64,000 nt of DNA from Rhizobiales bacterium 62-17 (GTDB taxonomy: Bacteria; Pseudomonadota; Alphaproteobacteria; Rhizobiales; Beijerinckiaceae), in assembly GCA_001898965.1 (NCBI GenBank), contig MKVW01000009.1, forward strand, positions 1,148,964 through 1,212,963. Reading direction: 5' to 3'. A program made the translations under genes and the position numbers. The notes below the pieces were generated by a model. That model was not told the origin of the DNA. It did not search any database and was given only the letters and a program-made list of their open reading frames with translations. Below are positions 16,896-25,443 of the stretch, piece by piece (within the stretch, counting starts at the first letter, position 1; every line of letters begins with the position of its first letter).

Positions 16896-18164
16896 TCAGC
16901 GTTTCTCGGCGCGAGTCTCGGGGCTTGCCGTGCGGCTGCCGAGGCCGACCAAGTGCCACATATCGGAAATGCTGCGCGTGTGCTCGGTATCGATGTCGAC
17001 CACGACGCTCATGCCCGAGCGCAGCGGCGGATCATCCGGCGAGCGGTCGATGGCGATACGCACCGGCAAGCGCTGCACGATCTTGACCCAGTTGCCGCCG
17101 GCATTCTGCGCCGGCAGGATCGAGAATTCCGCACCCGTTGCCGGATAGATCGTGTCGACATGGCCGCTCCATTCATGGCGCGGATAGGCATCGACGGTGA
17201 AGGAAACATGGTTGCCGGGCCTGACATAGGTCAGATCGGTTTCCTTGATATTGGCGTCGATCCACACGCGCTCTTCCGAGACGAGGCCGACAGCGCCCGT
17301 ATTGGTCAAAGCCGCCGTCTGCGACACGAGATAGGTGCCCACCTGCAATTGCTCGACGGCGGTGACGATGCCGTTGAACGGCGCGCGCACCACGGCGCGA
17401 TCGAACATGCGCTGCGCTTCGTCGGTCTGCGCCTGCGCCTGCATGACCTGCGGATTGTTGGCGATCGGCGTGTCGAGATTGCCGCCGAGGCGCACGAGGG
17501 CCACCGCCGCTTGCTGTTTCAAGGAAGCAAGCTTGCTCTCCTCGGCCGCCAGCGTGTAGCGCGTCTGATCGAGCTGGGCGCGCGTGCCGAAATTGCTGCG
17601 CGCCAAGGTCTGCGCGCGCTCGAAGGCGGAGCGGGCGAGATCGACCAGCGCCGCCTCTGTGGCGATGTCTTCCTGGATGCGCTTGTAGTCTTGCCGCAAC
17701 GCTTCGACATTGAGCTTGGTCTGCGCCAGTTGCGCGCGCGCCTGTTCCAAGGCGTTGCGGAACTGCCGATCGTCGAGGCGGAACAAAACGTCTCCGGCCT
17801 TGACGCGCTGGCCCTGCTTCACGTCGATCGAAGCAACGATGCCCGATACGTCGGTCGACACCATCAGCTTCGCGCCGCGCACGTAAGCGTCATCGGTGGA
17901 GACGTAACGGCCGCCGCGCAGCCACATGACACCCGAGACGATAAGGACGGCGGCGATGCCGCCGAGCATCAGGATGCCGCGCAGGCGCTTGCGGCCGGGA
18001 CGCGCGGTGTTGGCCGCGAGGCTGTCGCGCACCGCATCCGCCGCGCGCTCGTCGGGCGCATTGCGGCCGGACGCATCGGCGCGTGGTGCGTCGCTGTCCT
18101 CGCGTGCTTCGCGCAGTTCGACGACCACGGCGGAAGCATTGGAATTGTCACGGGTGGACGTCAT
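16896..18164 (-). CDS. emrA: HlyD-family membrane fusion protein (EmrA type)
   Basis: 422 residues. A cytoplasmic, acidic and Ala-rich head of about 70 residues precedes one transmembrane segment (about 73-93), then YVSTDDAYVRG, the classic EmrA start of the beta-barrel. A lipoyl half-motif, a coiled-coil hairpin (long Gln/Ala/Arg-rich helices, about 140-230) and a second lipoyl half VRAPFNGIVTAVE follow. The protein bridges the EmrB pump to the outer membrane. It begins six bases after the regulator stop. The N-terminal head is longer than in E. coli EmrA. Confidence 0.92.
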   Translation of the reverse strand: MTSTRDNSNASAVVVELREAREDSDAPRADASGRNAPDERAADAVRDSLAANTARPGRKRLRGILMLGGIAAVLIVSGVMWLRGGRYVSTDDAYVRGAKLMVSTDVSGIVASIDVKQGQRVKAGDVLFRLDDRQFRNALEQARAQLAQTKLNVEALRQDYKRIQEDIATEAALVDLARSAFERAQTLARSNFGTRAQLDQTRYTLAAEESKLASLKQQAAVALVRLGGNLDTPIANNPQVMQAQAQTDEAQRMFDRAVVRAPFNGIVTAVEQLQVGTYLVSQTAALTNTGAVGLVSEERVWIDANIKETDLTYVRPGNHVSFTVDAYPRHEWSGHVDTIYPATGAEFSILPAQNAGGNWVKIVQRLPVRIAIDRSPDDPPLRSGMSVVVDIDTEHTRSISDMWHLVGLGSRTASPETRAEKR

Positions 18165-18169
18165 GTAGG

Positions 18170-18631
18170 CTATCCGAATTTATGAAAGAGGGCGGAGTCA
18201 TCGACGATCTGCGCTTTGAGCTTGGTGAGCGATTGGCGCAACTGCGTCCACGCTTCGGGCCCAAGAATCTGCGCGCATTGCGCGTTGAGGTTGGCGCGAT
18301 AGGCCTGGATCTTGTCGAGAGTCGGCTTGGCCTCGTCGGCGAGATGCAGGCGATGAATGCGCCGATCCTTGGGATCGTTGCGCCGCTCGATCATACCACG
18401 GGCTTCCAGCCGATCGACCAGCCGACCGACCGTGATCGGCTCGACTTCCACCAGGCTGGCGAGTTCGTTCTGCGACAGGCCGGGCCGCATCTCCACCCAG
18501 AGCAGGATGACCCACTGGGCGCGGGTCATGCCCATCGAACGCGCGGCTTGATCGGCACGCGTGCGCATCAGCCGGCCAACGTCGTATAAAAGGAAAAGCG
18601 GCTCGTTTTCGGGGTTTTTCTCGGGACTCAT
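18170..18631 (-). CDS. MarR-family transcriptional regulator of the efflux operon
   Basis: 153 residues from the ATG at 18631; the frame stays open far upstream but crosses the likely operator and is not conserved-looking there. The winged helix shows GLSQNELASLVEVEPITVGRL-like recognition helix residues, then the wing RRNDPKDRRIHRL, which is the MarR wing signature with the DxRxxxL pattern. MarR dimers usually repress their own operon and release on binding phenolic or drug ligands. It is the first gene of the regulator-EmrA-EmrB operon, and a palindrome lies just upstream, consistent with autoregulation. Confidence 0.9.
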   Translation of the reverse strand: MSPEKNPENEPLFLLYDVGRLMRTRADQAARSMGMTRAQWVILLWVEMRPGLSQNELASLVEVEPITVGRLVDRLEARGMIERRNDPKDRRIHRLHLADEAKPTLDKIQAYRANLNAQCAQILGPEAWTQLRQSLTKLKAQIVDDSALFHKFG

Positions 18632-18656
18632 GACGCCGTTCGTAACAGGCGAGATA

Positions 18657-18670
18657 ATAACTCGCGTTAT
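18657..18670. promoter_or_regulatory. Candidate MarR operator
   Basis: Inverted repeat ATAAC-TCGC-GTTAT, with an overlapping GATAA/TTATC pair at 18653-18671, lies 26 bases upstream of the MarR start codon and about 80 bases from the divergent glucokinase start. Size and place fit a MarR-type site; binding is untested. Confidence 0.45.
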
Positions 18671-18752
18671 CGTATAGCTGGTAAATGGCTGCAGTGCCAT
18701 GCGCCAATTTCCAGGTGGCGCAACCATATGTGAGGGGAGATAATTGATATTG

Positions 18753-19748
18753 ATGAAGATTTTCCCATTTCCGCTGCTGCTCTGCGATGTTGGAGGCACA
18801 AACATGCGTTTCTCGCATGTCGACGTTCCAGGCGGCGTGCTGCGGCGCCTGGCGACTTTACCGACGCACGAGTGGGACGATCTCAGCGAAGCCGCCGCGC
18901 ATGTGTTGGGCGAGGCCGGGCTTGTCGCCCGGTCGCTGATCGTCTGCGCCGCCGGGCCGATGGCCGGTCGGCGGCTGCAACTCACCAACGCGGCCTGGGC
19001 GATCGATGGTCCGGCGATCGCCACCCGCCTCGGGCTCGATCAAGGGCTACTGCTCAACGATTTCGAAGCGCAGGCGCTGTCCCTGCCGATCGTCGGCCCC
19101 GCCGATGCCCGGCGCATCGGCGGTCCGGAGACGGGGACCGGCACGCGTATCGTGCTCGGACCCGGCACCGGCATGGGCATGGCGGCCCTGGCGCAGACGC
19201 CCACAGGTCTGCTCGTGTTGCCCAGCGAGGCCGGGCATATCGATTTCGGCCCGGCTTCCGAGGAAGAAGCACGGATCTGGAGCCATCTCGACAGGGCGCT
19301 GGGTCGCATATCGGCTGAATGGCTGCTGTCTGGCCCGGGCCTCGAGCGCCTGCACACGGCCCGTCTGGCAGCGGCGGGCCTAGCCCCCGAGCCTTTGACA
19401 GCGGCGGTGCTTGGGGCGGCGGCTCGCGCCGCGCCGCAAGGGCCGGAAGCAGCGACCTTGCGGCATTTCTGGCAATTGGTGGCGCGCTATGCAGGCGACC
19501 TTGCTCTGGTGTTGATGGCGCGCGGCGGCGTGACGCTGGCCGGCGGCGTTCTGCCGAAATTGGTCGATTTTCTCGACGAAGCGGCTTTCCGCGCCGCTTT
19601 CGAGGCCAAGGCGCCACTGCAACATGTCATGCGCGCCATTCCCGTGCGACTGTTGACCGAGGAGACGATCGTCGTGCGTGGCATGGCGCGCGTGGCCGCT
19701 GCACCTCAGGATTATGTGATCGATTATCCGGCGCGCTGCTGGGTTTGA
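18753..19748 (+). CDS. glk: Glucokinase
   Basis: 331 residues from the ATG at 18753. TTG codons at 18744 and 18750 are closer to GAGGGGAGA and could be the real start. The ATP-binding motif DVGGTNMR is at about residues 12-19, then NDFEAQA, GPGTGMGMA and EAGHIDF, and a C-terminal GGV segment. This is the bacterial Glk family (ROK-distinct) that phosphorylates glucose to glucose-6-phosphate in the cytosol. It is divergent from the MarR operon and stands alone. The sequence is somewhat diverged toward the C terminus but catalytic motifs are intact. Confidence 0.88.
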   Translation: MKIFPFPLLLCDVGGTNMRFSHVDVPGGVLRRLATLPTHEWDDLSEAAAHVLGEAGLVARSLIVCAAGPMAGRRLQLTNAAWAIDGPAIATRLGLDQGLLLNDFEAQALSLPIVGPADARRIGGPETGTGTRIVLGPGTGMGMAALAQTPTGLLVLPSEAGHIDFGPASEEEARIWSHLDRALGRISAEWLLSGPGLERLHTARLAAAGLAPEPLTAAVLGAAARAAPQGPEAATLRHFWQLVARYAGDLALVLMARGGVTLAGGVLPKLVDFLDEAAFRAAFEAKAPLQHVMRAIPVRLLTEETIVVRGMARVAAAPQDYVIDYPARCWV

Positions 19749-19757
19749 TCCGGCGCA

Positions 19758-19783
19758 TCAAAACAACACGTCAAAACAACACG
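19758..19783. repeat. Perfect 13-bp tandem duplication
   Basis: The unit TCAAAACAACACG occurs twice head to tail, ten bases after the glucokinase stop. Like the duplication at 3711 it has a 13-base unit and is intergenic. No function is evident. Confidence 0.8.
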
Positions 19784-19882
19784 TCTTGGCTGGCCGGTGG
19801 CGGAGTGATACCCGTGTCGGCCCTTCGTTCCGCCGGCCTCCCATGCAACCCCGCCCATTTCGCTCGCCTTCCGTGATCCCTC

Positions 19883-20674
19883 ATGTTTGAGGTCGAGATC
19901 TCTACGCTCGTCGTCTTGACGTTGACGGCCATGGTCGCGGCCTGTCTCGATGCCATTGCCGGCGGTGGCGGGCTGATCACGCTGCCCGCTTTGCTTCTCG
20001 CCGGGCTCGATCCGGTCACGGCGATCGCCACCAACAAGCTGCAGGGTTCGGTCGGCACGCTGTCGGCGGTCGCGGCCTTCGCCAAGCGCGGCCTGATCGA
20101 ATGGCGGCGCGCCCTGCCGATCGGCGCCGCGGCATTGTGTGCCTCGCTGCTCGGGGCGCAATCGGTCAATCTCATTCCGCCGCATGTTCTATCGGCGGTC
20201 ATCCCCTTTGTGCTCGTCGCCGTGGCCGCCTATTTCATTTTGTCGCCGCAGCTCACCGATCACGGCGCGCATCATCGCTTGTCGCCGCTGCTCTTCAATC
20301 TGACGATCATTCCGCTCATCGGCTTTTACGACGGCATCTTTGGGCCGGGGGCGGGCTCGCTCTATATGGCGGCGATCGTCGGTCTGCTTGGCTTTGGCGC
20401 GGTGCGCGCCACGGCGCTGACCAAAGTGGCGAATGGCGCCAGCAATGTCGGCGGCCTCATCGTCTTTCTGGCGATGGGCGCCGTTCACCTGCCGATTGGA
20501 TTGTGCATGGCCGCTGGTGCGTTGATTGGCGCGCAGATCGGTTCGGCGCTGGCTGTCACCTTCGGCAAGAAGATCATCAAGCCGCTTGTGGTGATCATCG
20601 CGCTGATCATGGCCGCGAAGCTATTTTCCGCCGCCGACAATCCCGTGCGCGTTTTTATATCACGAATGTTCTGA
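19883..20674 (+). CDS. TauE/SafE (TSUP) family membrane transporter
   Basis: 263 residues with 7-8 hydrophobic segments. The first half carries DAIAGGGGLITLPALLLAG, the TSUP signature, and the second half repeats it as GFYDGIFGPGAGSLYMAA. Family members export sulfite, sulfoacetate or other organosulfonates. It is the only gene on its strand here; its TGA stop abuts the TCA (reverse TGA) stop of ptsN with no base between. Substrate unknown. A sulfite dehydrogenase exists 14 kb away, but a functional link is only speculative. Confidence 0.88.
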   Translation: MFEVEISTLVVLTLTAMVAACLDAIAGGGGLITLPALLLAGLDPVTAIATNKLQGSVGTLSAVAAFAKRGLIEWRRALPIGAAALCASLLGAQSVNLIPPHVLSAVIPFVLVAVAAYFILSPQLTDHGAHHRLSPLLFNLTIIPLIGFYDGIFGPGAGSLYMAAIVGLLGFGAVRATALTKVANGASNVGGLIVFLAMGAVHLPIGLCMAAGALIGAQIGSALAVTFGKKIIKPLVVIIALIMAAKLFSAADNPVRVFISRMF

Positions 20675-21139
20675 TCAAGCCGCGAATGGCTTGGCATCCT
20701 GGGTCATCAACAGATAGAGCCCGTCGATGTCCTTGGTGGCGCGCAGTTTCCCGGTGATCTCGGGATCGCGCAGCAGGCGCGCAACGCGCGACAGGGCCTT
20801 CAGATGATCGGCGCCCGCGCCTTCCGGCGCGAGCAGCATGAAGAGCAGATCGACGGGCACGCCATCCGGTGAATCATAATCCACCGGCTTCTCCAAACGC
20901 GCGAAAACACCCACGATACGATTGAGCTTGGCGAACTTGCCGTGGGGAATGGCGACGCCATTGCCCGCGCCGGTGGAGCCGACGCGCTCGCGCTGCGTGA
21001 TCGTGTAGAGAATTTCGCGCTCCGGCAGCCCGCTATTGAGGGCTGCCGTCGCGCACATTTCCTGCAGGACCTGCTTTTTGCTCGACGCTTTCAGCGCGGG
21101 CAGAATCGAGGCCGCGCTGATTAGATCGCTTATGCGCAT
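20675..21139 (-). CDS. ptsN: Nitrogen-PTS phosphoacceptor EIIA-Ntr
   Basis: 154 residues from the ATG at 21139 (start MRISDLI, as usual in the family); the frame is open further upstream but without conserved sequence. The phosphorylated His is in GVAIPHGKF near residue 66. EIIA-Ntr receives phosphate from PtsP/NPr and controls potassium transport, sigma-54 functions and carbon/nitrogen balance through its unphosphorylated form. It is the last gene of the rpoN-hpf-ptsN block, the standard order in Proteobacteria. Confidence 0.95.
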   Translation of the reverse strand: MRISDLISAASILPALKASSKKQVLQEMCATAALNSGLPEREILYTITQRERVGSTGAGNGVAIPHGKFAKLNRIVGVFARLEKPVDYDSPDGVPVDLLFMLLAPEGAGADHLKALSRVARLLRDPEITGKLRATKDIDGLYLLMTQDAKPFAA

Positions 21140-21182
21140 GATGGAATGTCCGAACTGGCTCGACGTGCGATGTTGTTGCGCT

Positions 21183-21770
21183 TCAGTTGCTCTTGGCCGC
21201 ACCGGCAGGATCGATCCAGCCGATGTTTCCGTCGCGACGCCTGTACACGATGTTGACGCGATCACTGCCAGCATTGCGGAACACCATCACTGGTGCGCCG
21301 GTAATATCGAGATCCATCACCGCCTCGGAAACCGAAATCGTCTGCAAGGCTTCGGTCTTTTCCGCAACGATGATCGGATGGAACTCCGCATCGTCATCAT
21401 TATCGTCTGCTGGCGCTTCGAGGATGTAGCGTGCCATCGTTTCGAAGTCGCCGTTGCCGTCCACCCCATTGGGGCCGTGGCGGTCCTTGAGGCGACGCTT
21501 GTAGCGCCGCAACCGCTTTTCAAGCCGCTCCGCCGCTTGATCGAAACATAAATAAGCTTCGTGCGCGCGACCTTCCGAATGCAGGGTCGTGCCGGAGGAA
21601 AGATGCAGCGTGCAATCCGCCTTAAAGCCTGTGCCTTCGTGATCGAGGATCACGTGGCCCGCGACGGAACCGTTGAAGTACTTATCTACGGCTGCGTTGA
21701 CGCGCTCAAGCACGTGCTGACGCAGGGCTTCGCCGATGTCGAAGTTCTTGCCGGAAACACGTAGATCCAT
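21183..21770 (-). CDS. hpf: Long-form ribosome hibernation-promoting factor
   Basis: 195 residues from MDLRVSGKNF, the usual start. The N-terminal S30AE domain (about 1-105) binds the 30S A/P sites; an Asp/Asn-rich linker (about 125-140) leads to a C-terminal S30AE_C domain (about 140-190) with RYILEAP earlier and NIVYRRRDGNIGWIDP at the end. The long form dimerises ribosomes to 100S in starvation. The gap to ptsN is 43 bases, so the two are likely cotranscribed. A weak sigma-54-like site sits about 50 bases upstream. Confidence 0.93.
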   Translation of the reverse strand: MDLRVSGKNFDIGEALRQHVLERVNAAVDKYFNGSVAGHVILDHEGTGFKADCTLHLSSGTTLHSEGRAHEAYLCFDQAAERLEKRLRRYKRRLKDRHGPNGVDGNGDFETMARYILEAPADDNDDDAEFHPIIVAEKTEALQTISVSEAVMDLDITGAPVMVFRNAGSDRVNIVYRRRDGNIGWIDPAGAAKSN

Positions 21771-21819
21771 TCGTCGCCCACTCCTCATTGCATCAACATA
21801 ATGTCGATGCATTGGCTGT

Positions 21820-21836
21820 TGCATCAGCTTGGCCAA
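21820..21836 (-). promoter_or_regulatory. Possible sigma-54 promoter of hpf
   Basis: On the minus strand TTGGCCAAGCTGATGCA has the GG and GC dinucleotides exactly ten bases apart, as required for a -24/-12 promoter, but the rest matches the consensus weakly. It lies about 50 bases upstream of the hpf ATG, in the hpf/rpoN gap. Confidence 0.25.
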
Positions 21837-22032
21837 AAATGCTTGGCCTCATTGCGCAACACCCCGTTGCGTCCGAACACCCTTTCCGAAGCGGCGCTGC
21901 ATAGGCGACCGGGAGCGCAGATGCAAGTGCCGCCGGTTGGGCTGGCGGGACCCTCTTGCCGGGAAGGTTTGAAGGAACCCCCACGACACCCTGATTATAG
22001 CATGAAATTCAACGGAATGGCTGCGGGGACTT

Positions 22033-23640
22033 TTAAGAATTTTTGCGGGCGGCGGCGAGTTTTTCCCTACGTCTTTCGACGGAGGAAGCGATCCGCAGGC
22101 TTTCCCTGTATTTGGCCACCGTGCGTCGCGCGATCTCCACATTTTGCTGTTTTAAGCGCAAAACGATGGCGTCGTCGGACAGAACGGAATTGGCATCCTC
22201 TTGATCGATCATCTGTTTGATGCGGTGCCGCACGGCTTCCGCCGAATGCGCTTCGCCGCCCGAGTGCGATGCGATAGCTGCCGTGAAGAAATATTTGAAT
22301 TCAAATAAACCACGTGGTGTCGACATATATTTGTTGGATGTGACACGCGACACCGTGGATTCGTGCATGCCGATGACGTCGGCGACCATCTTCAAGTTCA
22401 GCGGTCGCAGATGTTCGACGCCCTTGGCGAAGAAGGCGTCCTGCTGGCGGACGATTTCGCTGGCCACTTTCAAAATGGTCCGCGCACGCTGCTCCAGGCT
22501 GCGCGTCAGCCAATTGGCGCTCTGCAAACATTCAGCAATGTAGGTTTTGTCGGCGGGCTTGGCGGCACCATTGCCGCCGACGCGCGCCGCATAGGTCTGG
22601 TTGACGAGAACGCGCGGCAAGCCTTCCGCATTGAGTTCCACAAGCCAACTGCCGTCCGATGCCGGGCGTACGGTGACGTCTGGAATGACCGGCTGCATCG
22701 GCGCACCGCCGAAAGCGCGACCGGGTTTCGGATCGAGCCGGCGAATTTCATTGAGCATATCGGTCAAATCTTCATCATCGACCCCGCACAATTTGCGCAA
22801 CTGCGCAAAATCGCGCCGCGCCAAAAGCGGCAGATGCGCAAGGAGCGTCTGCATGGCGGGATCGAAGCGATCCTTCTCGCGCAACTGGATCGCCAGGCAT
22901 TCGGAAAGATCACGCGCGCCGATGCCGCTGGGCTCGAAAGTATGAATGACGCGCAAAACCTTTTCGACTCGCTCGATCGCGGTGCCGAGGCGGTCGGCGA
23001 CATCGGCGACGGGTTCCCTGAGATAACCCGCTTCATCGATCGCATCGATCAAGGCATGGCCGATGAGCCGATCCATCGGATCGGTGACGGCGAGCGCCAA
23101 CTGCTGTTCGAGATGTTCGGAAAGGGAGAGCTGGCTGGCGACATAGGCTTCGAGATTGGGGCTTTCGCCGTCGCCTGAGGCCGAGCCTTGCGTGCCTGTC
23201 CAGGATGTTGCTGAGAGCGACGGATCTTCGCTCGCGGCGGAAACCTGCGGTGCGGCCATGTCGGCGTCGTAGGTGTTGGAGATTTCAGTGCCGAGATCGT
23301 GTTCGAGCGTATCGGCCGACGTGGCAAGATTTTCACTGGCCCAATCGGGCGCATGATCGTCATCGCCAGAGGAATAGTCGGAGCCGTAATCGCCGCCCTC
23401 ATCCGATGCGCCGTCGAAATCGTCGCTGGACGAGCCGCTGTCGGAAGCCGCTTCGCCGCTATTCGGCGCCTCTGGAGCTTCATCGGCCCGCTCCAGCAGG
23501 GGATTGCGTTCGAGTTCCTGTTCGACGAAGGCCGACAGTTCAAAACTCGACAATTGCAGCAACTTGATCGCCTGCAGAAGCTGCGGCGTCATCACCAGGG
23601 ACTGCCCCTGACGCATGACGAGGCGAGTTGAAAGCGCCAT
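22033..23640 (-). CDS. rpoN: RNA polymerase sigma-54 factor
   Basis: 535 residues from MALSTRL; a GTG four codons earlier is in frame but less typical. Region I is the Gln/Leu-rich activator-contact helix SLVMTPQLLQAIKLLQL at about 15-31. Region II is a long acidic Asp/Ser/Glu spacer (about 55-150), as usual in alphaproteobacteria. The core-binding and helix-turn-helix regions follow, and the RpoN box ARRTVAKYRE near the C terminus reads the -24 element. RpoN directs nitrogen, C4-dicarboxylate and other activator-dependent promoters. It sits between lptB and hpf in the conserved order. Confidence 0.97.
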   Translation of the reverse strand: MALSTRLVMRQGQSLVMTPQLLQAIKLLQLSSFELSAFVEQELERNPLLERADEAPEAPNSGEAASDSGSSSDDFDGASDEGGDYGSDYSSGDDDHAPDWASENLATSADTLEHDLGTEISNTYDADMAAPQVSAASEDPSLSATSWTGTQGSASGDGESPNLEAYVASQLSLSEHLEQQLALAVTDPMDRLIGHALIDAIDEAGYLREPVADVADRLGTAIERVEKVLRVIHTFEPSGIGARDLSECLAIQLREKDRFDPAMQTLLAHLPLLARRDFAQLRKLCGVDDEDLTDMLNEIRRLDPKPGRAFGGAPMQPVIPDVTVRPASDGSWLVELNAEGLPRVLVNQTYAARVGGNGAAKPADKTYIAECLQSANWLTRSLEQRARTILKVASEIVRQQDAFFAKGVEHLRPLNLKMVADVIGMHESTVSRVTSNKYMSTPRGLFEFKYFFTAAIASHSGGEAHSAEAVRHRIKQMIDQEDANSVLSDDAIVLRLKQQNVEIARRTVAKYRESLRIASSVERRREKLAAARKNS

Positions 23641-23835
23641 TACTCGATCCACGCTTGATCATGGCCGCACACCAGTTCGGCCCGTTTCTTGCTTCCTTAT
23701 AGCATAAGGAATCCTGTCAGGGGGAACTCGCGCGGATTTTATCGAGCGAAACCGGCCGGCGGTTAAGGGCTGGTGAAACCGATCGCCCTGGATCGGCCAG
23801 AAGCAGCGATGGTCCAGCCTACATCGCTGATTTAG

Positions 23836-23853
23836 TTGTCATATTCATGACAA
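23836..23853. promoter_or_regulatory. Perfect 7-bp-arm palindrome between lptB and rpoN
   Basis: TTGTCAT-ATTC-ATGACAA lies 22 bases after the lptB stop and about 195 bases upstream of rpoN. It has no T-run, so it is a weak terminator at best. Size and symmetry would suit a dimeric regulator. No protein can be assigned. Confidence 0.4.
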
Positions 23854-23875
23854 GAGGAAAGCCGGGCGCCGGCCC

Positions 23876-24784
23876 TTACATGCGGAAATCCTGGCCCAGA
23901 TAATAGCGGCGCACGTCCGGGTCGGCGACGATGGCCTCGGGCGACCCCTCCGTCAGCACATGGCCGCTGTGGATAATATAGGCACGGTCGATCAGCCCCA
24001 GGGTCTCGCGGACATTGTGATCGGTGATCAAGACGCCGATGCCGCGCTGGGTCAAATGGCGCACCAAGGCCTGAATATCGCCGACGGCGATCGGATCGAT
24101 ACCGGCGAAAGGCTCGTCGAGCAGCATGAAGGTCGGCTGGCCGGCCAGGGCGCGGGCGATTTCGCAGCGCCGCCGCTCGCCGCCCGACAGAGCGATGGAG
24201 GGCGATTTACGCAGCCGCTTGATGTCGAATTCCTCAAGCAGGGCGTCGAGTTCCGCCTCCTGCTCGTCGCGGTCCTTGATCGTTACCTGGAGCACGGCGC
24301 GGATATTGTCCTCGACCGATAAACCCCGGAAAATCGATGCTTCCTGAGGCAGATAGCCAATGCCGAGGCGGGCGCGCTGATACATCGGCAAGCCGGTGAC
24401 GTCATGGCCGTCGAGTTCGATCGAACCTTTGTCGGCCTTTACCAGGCCGGTGATCATGTAGAACACCGTGGTCTTACCGGCGCCGTTGGGGCCAAGCAGG
24501 CCGACGGATTCGCCGCGCCGTACGTTCAAGCTGACATTGGCGACGACCTGACGGCCTTTATAGCTTTTGCCTAAATTATAGGCGCCCAGCGAGCCGTCGC
24601 CGAGATGGGCGACCTCGCGCTGCGGCAGGTCCCGACTGGCCAGCGCATCGAGGGCCGGGGCCGGCTCATCGTCGGTGTCGACCTTTTCGATCAGGCCAGC
24701 CTGTTCGGCCTGTTCACGCATGCGATCGCTCAGCCCGCGCCCAAGGCGAGCGGCCGGTCGGAAAAGGTGAGAGAAAAACGTCAT
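23876..24784 (-). CDS. lptB: LPS-transport ATPase LptB
   Basis: 302 residues, about 60 more than E. coli LptB because of a charged N-terminal head (residues 1-65) before the ABC core. Core motifs: Walker A GPNGAGKTT near 100, Q-loop GYLPQEASIF, signature LSGGERRR, Walker B FMLLDEPFAGID and switch His in TDHNVRE. LptB drives LPS extraction from the inner membrane with LptF/LptG. It is downstream of lptA with a 71-base gap and upstream of rpoN, the standard synteny. The head is seen in other alphaproteobacterial LptB proteins as far as I recall; its role is unknown. Confidence 0.95.
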   Translation of the reverse strand: MTFFSHLFRPAARLGRGLSDRMREQAEQAGLIEKVDTDDEPAPALDALASRDLPQREVAHLGDGSLGAYNLGKSYKGRQVVANVSLNVRRGESVGLLGPNGAGKTTVFYMITGLVKADKGSIELDGHDVTGLPMYQRARLGIGYLPQEASIFRGLSVEDNIRAVLQVTIKDRDEQEAELDALLEEFDIKRLRKSPSIALSGGERRRCEIARALAGQPTFMLLDEPFAGIDPIAVGDIQALVRHLTQRGIGVLITDHNVRETLGLIDRAYIIHSGHVLTEGSPEAIVADPDVRRYYLGQDFRM

Positions 24785-24855
24785 GGGGAAGCGCGATCAG
24801 TGATGGGCCGCAGGGCTTTAAATGATTCCGCGAAAAAAGCGAATCCGGGGAGGCG

Positions 24856-25443
24856 CTAGCGCGCCGGCTTGTTGGTGCTGCAATTGCCGCCGCCGGGCAC
24901 GAAGGTGCTGGAGACGCGGCCGGTGATCTGCGCGCGATTGTTGGTCAGATCGTAGATGAGGCGGGAATCCTTGTCGCCCTTCACCACGTTGCCGCATTCG
25001 CTGAGCGTCGGATTGCCGATCAGATAGACCTTGTTTTCGGCGCGTTCATAAATGCCGCGATCGCCGGTGCCGACCCGCTCCTTCTCGACGACGGTGACGG
25101 GGCCTGTGGCTTCGATGCGCTTGACCTGGTTGCCGGTCGCGCCGGCACCAGCACCACCACCGCTGCTCGCGGTGCTGCCTTCTCCGCTCGCCGGATCACG
25201 CTCGAAGATGACGGTGAGCGTGGACGCGCGCATGGTCGCTTCGCCCTGGCGCGCGACGACGCCGCCCGAATAGACCGCCTTCTGTTCCTTGTCGAAATAT
25301 TCGAGCTTGGCGGCATCGACATTCACCGGCGATTTGGAATTGCCGCCGGGCAGCACAGGGCCCGCGCGCTGGGCGAGAGCCGCATTCGCGATCAGTACGG
25401 CAAGCCCGAACCCAAGCCCGAATCCAATTGCTACGCGCTTCAT
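24856..25443 (-). CDS. lptA: Periplasmic LPS-bridge protein LptA
   Basis: 195 residues with a Sec signal ending ANAALAQ near residue 25. The OstA/LptA beta-jellyroll strands are recognisable by repeated patterns such as AAKLEYFDKEQKAVYSG and STLTVIFE. A Gly/Ala/Ser-rich insert sits at about 88-102, and the C-terminal end has three Cys. It forms the bridge carrying LPS between the membranes. Its ATG overlaps the lptC stop by four bases, indicating coupling. Confidence 0.92.
   Translation of the reverse strand: MKRVAIGFGLGFGLAVLIANAALAQRAGPVLPGGNSKSPVNVDAAKLEYFDKEQKAVYSGGVVARQGEATMRASTLTVIFERDPASGEGSTASSGGGAGAGATGNQVKRIEATGPVTVVEKERVGTGDRGIYERAENKVYLIGNPTLSECGNVVKGDKDSRLIYDLTNNRAQITGRVSSTFVPGGGNCSTNKPAR

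Noticed and set aside
12343-18185. Long open frames opposite the tctA, emrB and emrA genes (several over 500 codons)
   Set aside because: They have the His/Arg/Gln/Asp-rich composition of antisense shadows in high-GC DNA, no signal or domain patterns, and lie fully over well-recognised genes.
21991-22010. TATAAT on the minus strand near the end of rpoN
   Set aside because: No acceptable -35 sequence at 16-18 bases upstream, and it is inside the tail region of the operon; likely chance.
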